A program made the position numbers and the translations under genes. Of a stretch of 64,000 bases of DNA, positions 44,424-53,172 are shown in pieces. The notes below the pieces were generated by a model. That model was not told the origin of the DNA and searched no databases. It saw only the letters and a list, made by a program, of their open reading frames with translations. Position 1 is the stretch's first letter; each line of letters begins with the position of its first letter. The stretch covers positions 1 through 64,000 of the forward strand of contig CBFIEM010000016.1 in NCBI GenBank assembly GCA_965661625.1. Direction: 5' to 3'. Origin of the DNA: GCA-2705995 sp965661625 (GTDB lineage: Bacteria; Bacteroidota; Bacteroidia; Flavobacteriales_G; Salibacteraceae).

Positions 44424-45369
44424 TTACTTTGAAACACTCACTTGTTTTACGGCAACGCCATCAACTGAAACAAGTTGAAGCATGTAAACTCCAGCTGAAA
44501 GATTTGATACGTCGAAATTTGTATTCAATGCACTCAAGCCATTGAACTTCTGAGTGTTTAATACTCGTCCACTCAAATCCATTAAATTAACAGTTACTGC
44601 TTGCATTTTGCTAAATGAAGCTAAAACATTTACCGTTGTATTTGCTGGATTCGGGAAAACTTCCATTGAATTGCGCAACTCAATCTCAGTAATGCTTGAA
44701 GAACAATCAAGACAAGACTCCCAACAAACGGGGGCAAGTACTGTATCGCTAGTTGGTGTCAACATGCGGTTGGTAAAACCGTCCACAGTTCGCGTACATG
44801 ATGCTCCCTCAGTTAGTACCTCTTCAATGTTCCATCCGTCCAAAGTAAACTTGTAATCGATGGTATCCGCAGAAATTGGTACCAAGATCTCATAAATACC
44901 ATCTCCGTTGTCATCCGTCATTGGAGCGCAATCTCCGCACCAACCGTTAAAGGTTCCATTGATATTTACATTCGTATATGAACCCGTGTACGTGTTCAAG
45001 TTCAATTGGAATGTTACATCCCGAGCACCACCTGAACTGCCACATGCAACGCATGCATCCCAGCATACTACAGGTAAAACGGTATCAGCAGTAACGTCTA
45101 ACACTCGGTTCGTGAAATTACCTGCAGTTACAGTGCAGGTTAAACTCATACGATCCTGCAGCTAAAGAAATGGTAATATCCCAAACGCCATCTGCATCAG
45201 CGTCAGTCATCGCAGCGCAATCACCGCACCAACTGTTAAAAGTTCCGTTTACTTCTGGTGTTGTAAATGATCCTGAATAATCATTCATATCGACCTGAAA
45301 AGTAACATCAAATTGTGCCATTAACGTTGAAGTTAAAAACACAAGAGCAAGTGTAATTTTATTCTTCAT
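44424..45369 (-). pseudogene. Secreted Cys-rich module protein with T9SS domain, broken by an internal deletion
   Basis: Two overlapping frames on the minus strand belong to one former gene. The first starts at the ATG at 45369 with a signal peptide (KNKITLALVFLTSTLMAQ) and one module (FQVDMNDYSGSF, NGTFNSWCGDCAAMTD) and runs into a stop at 45118 soon after SYEF. The second, in another frame, resumes with CTVTAGNFTNRVL, then a complete module and a T9SS sorting domain (SMEVFPNPANTTVNVLA). Compared with intact modules, the roughly 17 codons between YEFKYTLDGW and TPGxSCT are missing plus a frame change, so about 52 bases appear deleted near 45130-45145. Export of a working protein is unlikely unless the second frame is used alone, which would lack a signal peptide. 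Confidence 0.75.
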
Positions 45370-45430
45370 AATGCATAAATTAAAAAATGAGCACAGACAA
45401 TATAGCCTGTACTCATTCAATCTAACCAAA

Positions 45431-47302
45431 TTAATGTTTAATTACAATTGGACTTACTGAAGTTTTACCATCAGCTGTTATTGTCATAAAATACATACCG
45501 CTTTCCAATGTTGCCGTTTCAAAGCGCGTAGCTATTGTCATTCCGTTCCCTTGACGTGTTAACAAGGTACGACCTTGAATATCTATGATTCGCACCATAT
45601 AGCTTGAAGCCGACGCTAGTTCACCAGACACTGAAATGAATGTGTTTGCAGGGTTAGGAGACACCACCAAACTGCTGTTCCAAGCCAGCTCATCAACACT
45701 TGATGAAATTGTATCCCCACATGCTGCACAAGCTTCCCAACATACTGCAGCTAACGTAGTATCAGCATGGGGAACCAACATCCTATTTGTGAATCCACCT
45801 TCAGTCCAAGTACATGGAAGTGTATCCGATAAAACCTCTTCAACAGTCCAACCATCTAAGGTGAATTTGTATTCGATTGTGTCAGCAGGTACCGTCACCA
45901 TCAATTCAAATATAGAGTCGTTATCCGCATCTGTCATAACAGCGCACGTACCGCACCATCCATTGAACGTACCGTTAAGGTTCACTTGGCTATAGGTTCC
46001 TGAATGTTGAGATAAATCTACCTGAAACATCACATTAACCATAGGTGTTTGTGTAGCGCAAGGTGCACATGATTCCCAACACACAGGAGCTAAAACCGTA
46101 TCGTTTGCTACAGGCAAAGAGCGGTTTGTAAAGCCACCAGAAGTTTGAGTACATGACATTCCTGGAGTAAGAACCTCTTCAGTTGTCCATCCATCTAAAG
46201 TGTATTTGAACTCATAGTTTCCATCAGGAAGTTGAAGCGTGATATCATAAATAGAATCGTTGTCAGCATCTGTCATGGTAGCACATGTTCCACACCATCC
46301 GTTGAACGTTCCGTTTAAGTTAACATTGGTAAATGGAGCTCCTGAGTACCCATTCAGGTCAACCTGAAATGTTACATTTTTATCTACCGCTGTGCCTTGA
46401 CATACAGCACAATCTTCCCAGCATACTGCTGGAAGCACTACATCACCTGTTAACTGAACAAAGCGATTTGTATTGCCATTGATCGTTTTCGTACAAGTTG
46501 CTCCTGGTGTAAGTGACTCTTGACCAGTCCAGTTATCGTGGGAGAATTTGTAATCAATTGAATCGGCAGTAAGCGGAAGCGTTACTTCCCAAATACCGTC
46601 TTGATCGGCATCGGTCATCGGATTGCAGTTTCCACACCATCCGTTAAATGAACCATTAACCTCTGGCGTAGTGAATGAACCCGTGTAGTTATTCATATCA
46701 ACTCGGAAAGTTACATGCTTCACAACAGTAGTTGACTGTCCACCAAACCATGCATCATCCAAGTAATATGTTTTCGTACCTGCAGTCGCTCCATCAGTAT
46801 TGAAGTTGTAAAAAACAGATAGCTTATCATAGGTATATGTAAAGTTGATGGCTGCTGTCCCTTGTGCTTCATTCGCGAAGTCAAAAACTAACGTATCCCA
46901 TGCGTTTGCTACTTGGGTTTGTGCTTCAGTTTCAACACTTTTTGTTGGATCAGTGTGATCTTCCGCTTTCAACCGAATAGGTATACCTGCATCAGGTGAA
47001 TAAATACGTAAACTAATTGTGGTTGCTCCTTGTGCAAAAGGAATCGCAGTTGCTAAACTACCTCCCTGCGGACAAAGAGAAGTACCAGCCCATGTAGCAG
47101 CTGTATTAGTCTTGACACTTTCAAGAACAGTGTTACTAGCATTCATTGGATCAGCAACGGTTTGAGACACGTTTCCTCCAAAATCGTCGACTGTGTAATT
47201 GACATTCATATCGTCCCAAGTTATGGGAAGATCAATTTGTGCGTTCTGTGCAGCGAGTGCTATTGGCGCACCAACTAGAACTGAAAGTATAAATTTTCTC
47301 AT
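45431..47302 (-). CDS. Secreted multi-module protein with Cys-rich glucan-binding-like repeats and T9SS domain
   Basis: A 623-residue surface protein. Signal peptide 1-18; residues about 20-190 form a jelly-roll, CBM-like domain (YYLDDAWFGGQST at its end). Three modules of about 105-110 residues follow, each reading VTFQVDLNxYSG, NGTFNGWCGxCxxMTDADxDxI, a hydrophobic YEFKYTLDGW strand, TPGxSCT, and FTNRxLxxxxDTxxxxVCWExCxxC. The first half of each module resembles the Ig-like, AMPK/CBM48-type fold common in flavobacterial T9SS proteins. The C-terminus (SLVVSPNPANTFISVSGE to the end) is a T9SS sorting domain. It is divergent from the beta-glucan operon, which suggests a polysaccharide-binding role. 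Binding is inferred, not shown. Confidence 0.8.
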   Translation of the reverse strand: MRKFILSVLVGAPIALAAQNAQIDLPITWDDMNVNYTVDDFGGNVSQTVADPMNASNTVLESVKTNTAATWAGTSLCPQGGSLATAIPFAQGATTISLRIYSPDAGIPIRLKAEDHTDPTKSVETEAQTQVANAWDTLVFDFANEAQGTAAINFTYTYDKLSVFYNFNTDGATAGTKTYYLDDAWFGGQSTTVVKHVTFRVDMNNYTGSFTTPEVNGSFNGWCGNCNPMTDADQDGIWEVTLPLTADSIDYKFSHDNWTGQESLTPGATCTKTINGNTNRFVQLTGDVVLPAVCWEDCAVCQGTAVDKNVTFQVDLNGYSGAPFTNVNLNGTFNGWCGTCATMTDADNDSIYDITLQLPDGNYEFKYTLDGWTTEEVLTPGMSCTQTSGGFTNRSLPVANDTVLAPVCWESCAPCATQTPMVNVMFQVDLSQHSGTYSQVNLNGTFNGWCGTCAVMTDADNDSIFELMVTVPADTIEYKFTLDGWTVEEVLSDTLPCTWTEGGFTNRMLVPHADTTLAAVCWEACAACGDTISSSVDELAWNSSLVVSPNPANTFISVSGELASASSYMVRIIDIQGRTLLTRQGNGMTIATRFETATLESGMYFMTITADGKTSVSPIVIKH

Positions 47303-47318
47303 AATTAAAAGTTTGACC

Positions 47319-47326
47319 CAAATGTA
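47319..47326 (-). promoter_or_regulatory. TAnnTTTG box upstream of the 45431-47302 gene
   Basis: On the minus strand this reads TACATTTG, an exact -7 match, ending 16 bases before the ATG. No TTG is present at the usual distance, so control by an activator is possible. Confidence 0.55.
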
Positions 47327-47451
47327 GTTGCTTTTAGTTGTATTTACCTAAACTATTTTTAATTATTTTATAAAACACTGAAAAACAGTATTTTTAGCAG
47401 TTCTTTAAAGTATTATCTTATGGTACTTAGTACAATTAATCAATTAATACC

Positions 47452-47459
47452 TATGTTTG
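47452..47459 (+). promoter_or_regulatory. TAnnTTTG box upstream of the beta-glucan operon
   Basis: TATGTTTG matches the -7 consensus and lies 30 bases before the ATG at 47490. As with the divergent promoter, no TTG sits at the usual spacing upstream. The AT-rich 125 bases between the two boxes are the obvious place for a regulator to bind. Confidence 0.55.
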
Positions 47460-47489
47460 ACTACCTCAATCGGAAACCAAAATGAACCT

Positions 47490-48233
47490 ATGAACAACAA
47501 TGAAATTCTTACAGGCAACGATTCTTTCGCCGTTCCATACTACGAAATTCCGTATGACAAGTTCTTCCAATTTGGCATGTCAGTGGATTGTGTAGTTTTT
47601 GGATATCACGACTCCAAACTAAAAGTTTTGGTAATCAAACGAGGAGCGTCACCCTACAAAGGAAGCTGGGCTCTTCCTGGAGACTTAGTCTATCCCAATG
47701 AAAATATCGAGGACGCAGCAGTACGGGTATTGAAAGACCTTACGGGCATTTCAAATTTATTCCTCCAACAAACAAAAGTCTATGGCAATGTTAATCGCCA
47801 CCCCGTTGCCCGCGTAATAACTGCTGGCTTTTATGCCCTTATCGATATTAGTAAACACGACCCTCATGCTTCAGCTTGGGCCGAAGGTGTTTACTGGAAA
47901 GACATTTCTACACTACCAAGCCTAGCTTTTGACCATACTGAAATAGCTAGGGACGCATTACAGCTTCTTCGAGAAAAAATCAGAAGAGAACCTATTGGGT
48001 TTAACCTACTTCCTGCTAAGTTCACCTTGGGAGAACTGCAAGAATTATATGAAGGCTTGCTCGACTTAGAGTTTGATAAAGCAAACTTTAGAAAGAAAAT
48101 ATTAAGCTTGAACATTTTAGAAGACACGAAAGAACTGCAGCGCGATGTTCCGCATCGCCCAGGAAAACTATATCAGTTTAATGAAACAAAACAACATGGT
48201 CAACCAGAAAAAAACTTTGCGTTTGATTTATAA
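47490..48233 (+). CDS. NUDIX-domain transcriptional regulator with winged-helix C-terminus
   Basis: A 247-residue protein in two parts. Residues 25-155 are a NUDIX fold (FGMSVDCVVFGYHDSKLKVLVIKRG, SWALPGDLV). The NUDIX box reads GDLVYPNENIEDAAVRVLKDLTGI, where the catalytic REUxEExGU acidic residues are replaced (RVLKDLTGI), so hydrolysis is unlikely. The C-terminal 85 residues (LLPAKFTLGELQELYEGLL, FRKKILSLNIL) match the winged helix of NrtR/AraR-type NUDIX regulators, which bind DNA and sense a sugar or nucleotide-sugar ligand. I use the ATG at 47490; the frame extends to a TTG at 47457 that lies within the promoter box. As the first gene of the operon it is the likely local regulator. Confidence 0.85.
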   Translation: MNNNEILTGNDSFAVPYYEIPYDKFFQFGMSVDCVVFGYHDSKLKVLVIKRGASPYKGSWALPGDLVYPNENIEDAAVRVLKDLTGISNLFLQQTKVYGNVNRHPVARVITAGFYALIDISKHDPHASAWAEGVYWKDISTLPSLAFDHTEIARDALQLLREKIRREPIGFNLLPAKFTLGELQELYEGLLDLEFDKANFRKKILSLNILEDTKELQRDVPHRPGKLYQFNETKQHGQPEKNFAFDL

Positions 48234-49578
48234 GCTAACCATAATTGTAACTGTTTTTATTTCAGGTCTTTTGCCGAACACAAGCTTTGGACAAGCCATT
48301 CCCGTAACTGTAAAACAAACGGAAAGTGGTTACTCCCTCTATCGAAATGGCAAGCCATACCTCATCAAAGGTGCTGGTGGCCAGGGGCACCTCAAAACCT
48401 TAGCCTCCCTCGGCGGGAACAGTATTCGCACATGGGGAATGGAAGAAGCCGAAGAGGCGTTAGCAAATGCCGAGAAGTATGGATTTACGGTAATGGTAGG
48501 AATGTGGGTTCAGCACGAACGCCACGGTTTCGATTACAACGATGAAGCAGCGGTAAAAAAACAGCTGGAGGATTTTCGTGCTTTTGTTATGAAGTACAAG
48601 GATCATCCCGCTGTGCTGTTATGGGGAATTGGAAACGAAGTGGACCTCTTTTATTCAAATACCAAAGTTTGGGATGCAATCCAGGACATCGCAGCCATGA
48701 TTCATGAAGTTGATCCCCACCACCCTACCACCACTGTAACTGCAGGTTTGGATTCAACTGAAGTGCAACTCATCAAATCAAAAGCTCCAGACATTGACAT
48801 CTATGGAATCAATACCTATGGAGACATTGCTCAGGTTTCTCAAAACCTTAAACGTTTTGGCTGGGACGGCCCTTATATCATATCCGAATGGGGACCAAAT
48901 GGCCATTGGGAGGTTCCGAAAACTCCATGGGGAGCCCCAATTGAACAAACCAGCACTGAAAAAGCAGCTTCATATGGGAACCGTTATACCAAATACATTG
49001 CAGCACAAAACTATTACTGCATTGGTTCATACGTATTCCTTTGGGGCCAAAAGCAGGAAACCACTTCTACTTGGTATGGCTTGTTTACAGAGTCGGGCAA
49101 CCCTACAGAACCGCTTGACCAATTGCATCACGCTTGGCAAAAAGAACCATTGGCCAACTCAAGTCCATCGATTGACTCCTTTTACATCGAAGGGTTTAAA
49201 GATTCCATTAACATTAAAGTAAAAGCAGGGACGAAACAGTTTGCAAGGCTTGCCAGTAGTGACCCCGATGATAAGAACCTTCATGTAGAATGGTTAATCT
49301 TTCCCGAAACCAGCAACGCAAAAGCTGGTGGCGACTTTGAATCTTCCCTGCAGCCTGTTCTTGGGAAGTTTAGGAAACGCAACGATACCCAAGCCACCTT
49401 TAAAGTACCTGCGAAAGAAGGTCCCTATCGGCTTTTCGTTTTTGTAACAGACAGAGGGAATAAAACAGCCTACGCAAACATTCCTTTTTATGTTCAACCG
49501 CGCACTGCATTGGATGAGCCTGCATCGCCGGTCAGGCTAAAAACTCAAACGATCTCAGAAACAGGAGAACTTAACTAA
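48181..49578 (+). CDS. Exported clan GH-A glycoside hydrolase with C-terminal Ig-like domain
   Basis: A 465-residue exported enzyme. The frame opens at 48145, but the ATG at 48181 (or 48196) gives a clean signal peptide ending NTSFGQ; the start overlaps the regulator gene by 53 bases. A TIM barrel follows with LLWGIGNEVD (acid/base E153) and PYIISEWGPNGHW (nucleophile E236), the two Glu on strands 4 and 7 expected for clan GH-A retaining enzymes. Residues about 335-455 form an Ig-like domain. Annotation pipelines would call it GH2 TIM-barrel; a two-domain layout like this is also seen in GH158 beta-1,3-glucanases. I cannot settle the family without a search. Context points to beta-glucan. Confidence 0.82.
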   Translation: MKQNNMVNQKKTLRLIYKLTIIVTVFISGLLPNTSFGQAIPVTVKQTESGYSLYRNGKPYLIKGAGGQGHLKTLASLGGNSIRTWGMEEAEEALANAEKYGFTVMVGMWVQHERHGFDYNDEAAVKKQLEDFRAFVMKYKDHPAVLLWGIGNEVDLFYSNTKVWDAIQDIAAMIHEVDPHHPTTTVTAGLDSTEVQLIKSKAPDIDIYGINTYGDIAQVSQNLKRFGWDGPYIISEWGPNGHWEVPKTPWGAPIEQTSTEKAASYGNRYTKYIAAQNYYCIGSYVFLWGQKQETTSTWYGLFTESGNPTEPLDQLHHAWQKEPLANSSPSIDSFYIEGFKDSINIKVKAGTKQFARLASSDPDDKNLHVEWLIFPETSNAKAGGDFESSLQPVLGKFRKRNDTQATFKVPAKEGPYRLFVFVTDRGNKTAYANIPFYVQPRTALDEPASPVRLKTQTISETGELN

Positions 49579-49583
49579 TTATC

Positions 49584-51227
49584 ATGGAGTTGAGCTCACG
49601 CCTTACCAATTTAGACCTCGGGGTTGTTGCTGCATACTTTGCGGTAATTGCTCTTGTTGTTGGTGTGGTGCTCTTTAACAAAAGTCGTAAAGCCGGAAAC
49701 AGATCTAGCGTGGACTATTTCCTATGTGGGAAAAACTTGAGCTGGTTTGTAATTGGCGCTTCATTGTTTGCATCAAACATAGGTTCTGAGCATATTATTG
49801 GACTAGGAGGCGCCGGAGCTGCCGGTGATTTTCCAGCTGCTCAATTTGAGCTTTTGGCTGGATTCATGCTCCTTATTCTGGGTTGGGTTTTCGTTCCTTT
49901 TTACTTGAAATCAGGAGTTAATACAATGCCGGAGTTTTTAGAAAAGCGTTTTGGAATATGGTCGCGTAAATACTTAGCTTGGACAAGCATTACATCTTAC
50001 GTCCTTACAAAGATTTCCATAACCGTTGCCGCAGGGAGTATTGTTTTTACAACAATGCTCGGCATCGATTTCTGGACAGGAGCCTTAGTGATTGTGGCAA
50101 TTACCGGACTTTATACAGTAATTGGTGGAATGAACGCGGTTGTATATACCGATCTGATTCAACTGTTTGTACTTATTGGTGGCTCCATTGCAATTACTTG
50201 GTATGGTCTCGCAGAAGCCGGCGGCTGGGATCGTGTTGCTCAATCAGTGCCCGCCAACTACACTAGCCTATGGCGACCCTTTAACGACCCCGACTTTCCA
50301 TGGACGGGCATTCTATTTGGCGCACCAATATTAGGTGTATGGTATTGGTGTACCGACCAATTTATTGTGCAGCGCGTGCTTGCTGCAAAGAACTTAGATG
50401 AAGCGCGCAAGGGATCAACTTTTGGCGGACTGCTAAAAGTTCTCCCCCTCTTTATTTTTGTTATTCCTGGCGTAATTGCGTTACACCTTTCACAAGGGCC
50501 AAATGCCGTGCTTACATTCCCTATTGAAAATGGAGAACCTGTGTACGATGCAGCAATTCCTCTACTCACAATGACGGTGCTCCCTCCGGGGGTTCGAGGA
50601 CTTGTAATCGCCGGATTGCTCGCCGCAATCATGTCCTCCCTATCCTCTGTATTCAGCTCATGTGCAACCATTTTTACGTATGATATTTACAAACACTACA
50701 AACCAAAAACCTCTGATCGCAACATGATAATTGTTGGTCAAGTTGCTACGGTCATTCTAGTTGGACTTAGCCTACTTTGGATTCCCATGTTACAAGTACT
50801 TGATGGAGGGTTATTTCAAAAATTACAGAGCATTCAAGCCTACATTGCACCTCCTATTGCCGCGGTTTTTATACTTGGGGTGAGCTTGAAACACATTCCT
50901 GCCAAAAGCGCAAATTACACGCTGTTGATAGGGGCTGTCATCGGAATTCTACGGCTTGTATTGGAGCTCAATAAATCGTCACTTTCAGGAGGGTTACATT
51001 GGTTTGCAACCATGAACTTCCTGCACTTTGCCTTATTTCTGTTTACGATAAGCGTAACACTGCTACTTACACTGAGTAATACCACCTGGAATCAGTTGAG
51101 TTCCATATCGTGGAACGCGAATACCACTATCACGACCTCTAAGAGCTCAAAATCAACAACTTGGAACGTTTTATTAAGCCTATTTCTTGTGGGCATCATT
51201 TTATACATATGGTATGCATTTTCATAA
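49584..51227 (+). CDS. Sodium/sugar symporter (SSS family, SGLT-like)
   Basis: A 547-residue membrane protein with about 14 helices. It has SGLT-type features: FLCGKNLSWFVIGASLFASNIGSEHIIGLGGAGAA near the N-terminus, GGMNAVVYTDLIQLFVLI, CTDQFIVQRVLAAKNLDEARKG and AAIMSSLSSVFSSCATIFTYDIYK with the Na+-site Ser residues. This subgroup imports glucose or galactose and similar sugars with Na+. In this operon it should carry the mono- or oligosaccharide products across the inner membrane. It begins five bases after the glycosidase and overlaps the next gene by 14 bases. Confidence 0.92.
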   Translation: MELSSRLTNLDLGVVAAYFAVIALVVGVVLFNKSRKAGNRSSVDYFLCGKNLSWFVIGASLFASNIGSEHIIGLGGAGAAGDFPAAQFELLAGFMLLILGWVFVPFYLKSGVNTMPEFLEKRFGIWSRKYLAWTSITSYVLTKISITVAAGSIVFTTMLGIDFWTGALVIVAITGLYTVIGGMNAVVYTDLIQLFVLIGGSIAITWYGLAEAGGWDRVAQSVPANYTSLWRPFNDPDFPWTGILFGAPILGVWYWCTDQFIVQRVLAAKNLDEARKGSTFGGLLKVLPLFIFVIPGVIALHLSQGPNAVLTFPIENGEPVYDAAIPLLTMTVLPPGVRGLVIAGLLAAIMSSLSSVFSSCATIFTYDIYKHYKPKTSDRNMIIVGQVATVILVGLSLLWIPMLQVLDGGLFQKLQSIQAYIAPPIAAVFILGVSLKHIPAKSANYTLLIGAVIGILRLVLELNKSSLSGGLHWFATMNFLHFALFLFTISVTLLLTLSNTTWNQLSSISWNANTTITTSKSSKSTTWNVLLSLFLVGIILYIWYAFS

Positions 51228-53172
51228 ATACATATGGGTTGGACTAGCTTCCCTTTTGGCATTCACGCCTGAAGGTTTACGAGGGCAAGCGGCCGATTCT
51301 AATGCGGTACTGGATTGGTATCCTGGGAACTACCCAAAATCCAATACCAGCGATTTATACCAGTTTAAAGTCAGTGGCTTTTACAGGTTTTTCGCTACCC
51401 ATCAACTGATGAATGACCCTTACCTCCTCGATGAAAATTCTGGAGCTACGGCCAAAAGAAATACGCTTTTCATAGGCGATGACACCCAGTTGCCAAATCT
51501 ATTGGTCAACATGTCTGGTAGACCCTCCAAAAAAGTTTCGTGGGGTTTTGACCTTTTTGCTTTTCAATTTTTAGATGGACAAATCAACCCAACCTACAAC
51601 GGGCAAGTAGCTCCTGGTGATTTACCACCCGTTTGGAACCCCTTGTCTGGTCAGCGTCTTGGTCAAAATATGGGCCTTAACTTAGGGTTAAACCTTTATG
51701 GATCGTACATGACAAAATACGGAACATTCAACCTCCGTATGGGTGGGATTCACTGGTACTCCATTAGCGACTTGACCTTGGCGAGTTTCAGGGGATATAA
51801 CCGGTTTACTTTGAGCGAACGCAACCCGTGGGACCCCATCGGCAAAAACATCGGCACACGCTACAACCTCATGTATGAACAAGGTGCTATTATCCAAGAT
51901 CAACGCTGGGGTGAACGCGCTGTGCAAGGAACCATTGTAGAAGGGTTTAACCTACCGAATGGCTGGAGCTTTTCTGGACTATATGGAAAAACTGAATTGG
52001 CTGGTGGTTTTCTATCCATTCCCAACATTAATTACGGAGGAAAAATCAAGAAACAGTACAACCCTACCTCCTCTATCGCCCTCAACAACATTAACAACAT
52101 CACATGGCTAGACAGCCTCAATACCCAAGAGGTTGGATTTAATGTAATTACTGCGGAGTGGAAAACGCAAATTGCAGGCCTCAACATCCAAGCCGAATTA
52201 GGAGCTGGAAGGTATGTAACACCAACAACCGACTACCCTTGGGGTGAGGCAATTTCTGCAAAAATCCGGACGAACGAGAAATGGCTCAAAATTCCGCTAG
52301 AACTTCACTATTACCGCATTAGTCCAGATGTAGTCAACAACAACGGTATTTTCTGGAATACGAGTATCGCAGAAGCACGAGCCATTGATGTAAACACTTC
52401 ACCAACTCAAAGTGCAAACCTCTTGATACCCTTTGCGAGTTCAATGGTGGGCATCGGACAAATGACAAACAACCGAACTGGGGTAAACCTAAATACGGAA
52501 ATACCAGTTGGTGATTTTAAGATTGGACTAGGGTACGGTGTTTCAACAGAATTAGAAGCGAATCAAAATGGTTTAACATTCTCTCATTTTGTGAATCAAT
52601 TAACGCGCTCACGCTTTTGGAGGTGGGAGTTCCCTCAAAATGTAGGGCCTTATGAACGATACAACAAAGCTTATCGCGATGCCTATCAAAAGGTCTCACT
52701 TACTGACAATAACCTTGGCGATGTGTTGACTCCGAAACGCTTCAATCAACTCGAAGTTCACACCAAGTATCGAACGAAAATCAATCACCGCAATTTCTAC
52801 GCGTTCTTCCTAGGCCGATACTATACAGCTCAACCAGATTTTTCGATTATCCCTGACCTGTCAGAAAACGCCTACATAAGGCAATATAACAGTGAGTTAG
52901 AACTGTATTACCAAGTTGCACGCAGCATGATTGTAAATACATATGCAGGATACGAGCGTGTATTAGGCGGCAGCTCTACCACATTAGATTTCGAGACTAG
53001 AACACCTATGAATCAAACGGGTTGGGGCCTTGGTGCCGGACTCGACATTAACCTGGCACAAAATGCTGGGCTTTACTTACGCCATCGCTGGTTCTTCTTT
53101 GAAGATGAAAGCTTCCAACGCGATAAGTATAGCGGACAAGAAACCCTCGTTGAACTGAAAGTATTTTTCTAA
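51214..53172 (+). CDS. Outer-membrane beta-barrel protein, first of a tandem pair
   Basis: A 652-residue exported protein. I use the ATG at 51214, which begins HFHKYIWVGLASLLAF, a signal peptide ending RGQA; the longer frame uses a TTG inside the symporter gene. The mature chain is rich in alternating aromatic/polar strands (SWGFDLFAFQFLD, LNLGLNLYGSYM, FNLRMGGIHWYS, GWGLGAGLDINLAQNAGLYL), and the last residue is Phe (VELKVFF), the barrel signal. No TonB box, plug domain or SusC features are present. I do not recognise the family. Its place in a glycan operon suggests a porin or sugar-export/import pore. Confidence 0.75.
   Translation: MHFHKYIWVGLASLLAFTPEGLRGQAADSNAVLDWYPGNYPKSNTSDLYQFKVSGFYRFFATHQLMNDPYLLDENSGATAKRNTLFIGDDTQLPNLLVNMSGRPSKKVSWGFDLFAFQFLDGQINPTYNGQVAPGDLPPVWNPLSGQRLGQNMGLNLGLNLYGSYMTKYGTFNLRMGGIHWYSISDLTLASFRGYNRFTLSERNPWDPIGKNIGTRYNLMYEQGAIIQDQRWGERAVQGTIVEGFNLPNGWSFSGLYGKTELAGGFLSIPNINYGGKIKKQYNPTSSIALNNINNITWLDSLNTQEVGFNVITAEWKTQIAGLNIQAELGAGRYVTPTTDYPWGEAISAKIRTNEKWLKIPLELHYYRISPDVVNNNGIFWNTSIAEARAIDVNTSPTQSANLLIPFASSMVGIGQMTNNRTGVNLNTEIPVGDFKIGLGYGVSTELEANQNGLTFSHFVNQLTRSRFWRWEFPQNVGPYERYNKAYRDAYQKVSLTDNNLGDVLTPKRFNQLEVHTKYRTKINHRNFYAFFLGRYYTAQPDFSIIPDLSENAYIRQYNSELELYYQVARSMIVNTYAGYERVLGGSSTTLDFETRTPMNQTGWGLGAGLDINLAQNAGLYLRHRWFFFEDESFQRDKYSGQETLVELKVFF

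Noticed and set aside
47457..47489. Longer NUDIX regulator starting at the TTG at 47457
   Set aside because: This codon overlaps the TAnnTTTG promoter box, and an ATG follows at 47490 ahead of the conserved region.
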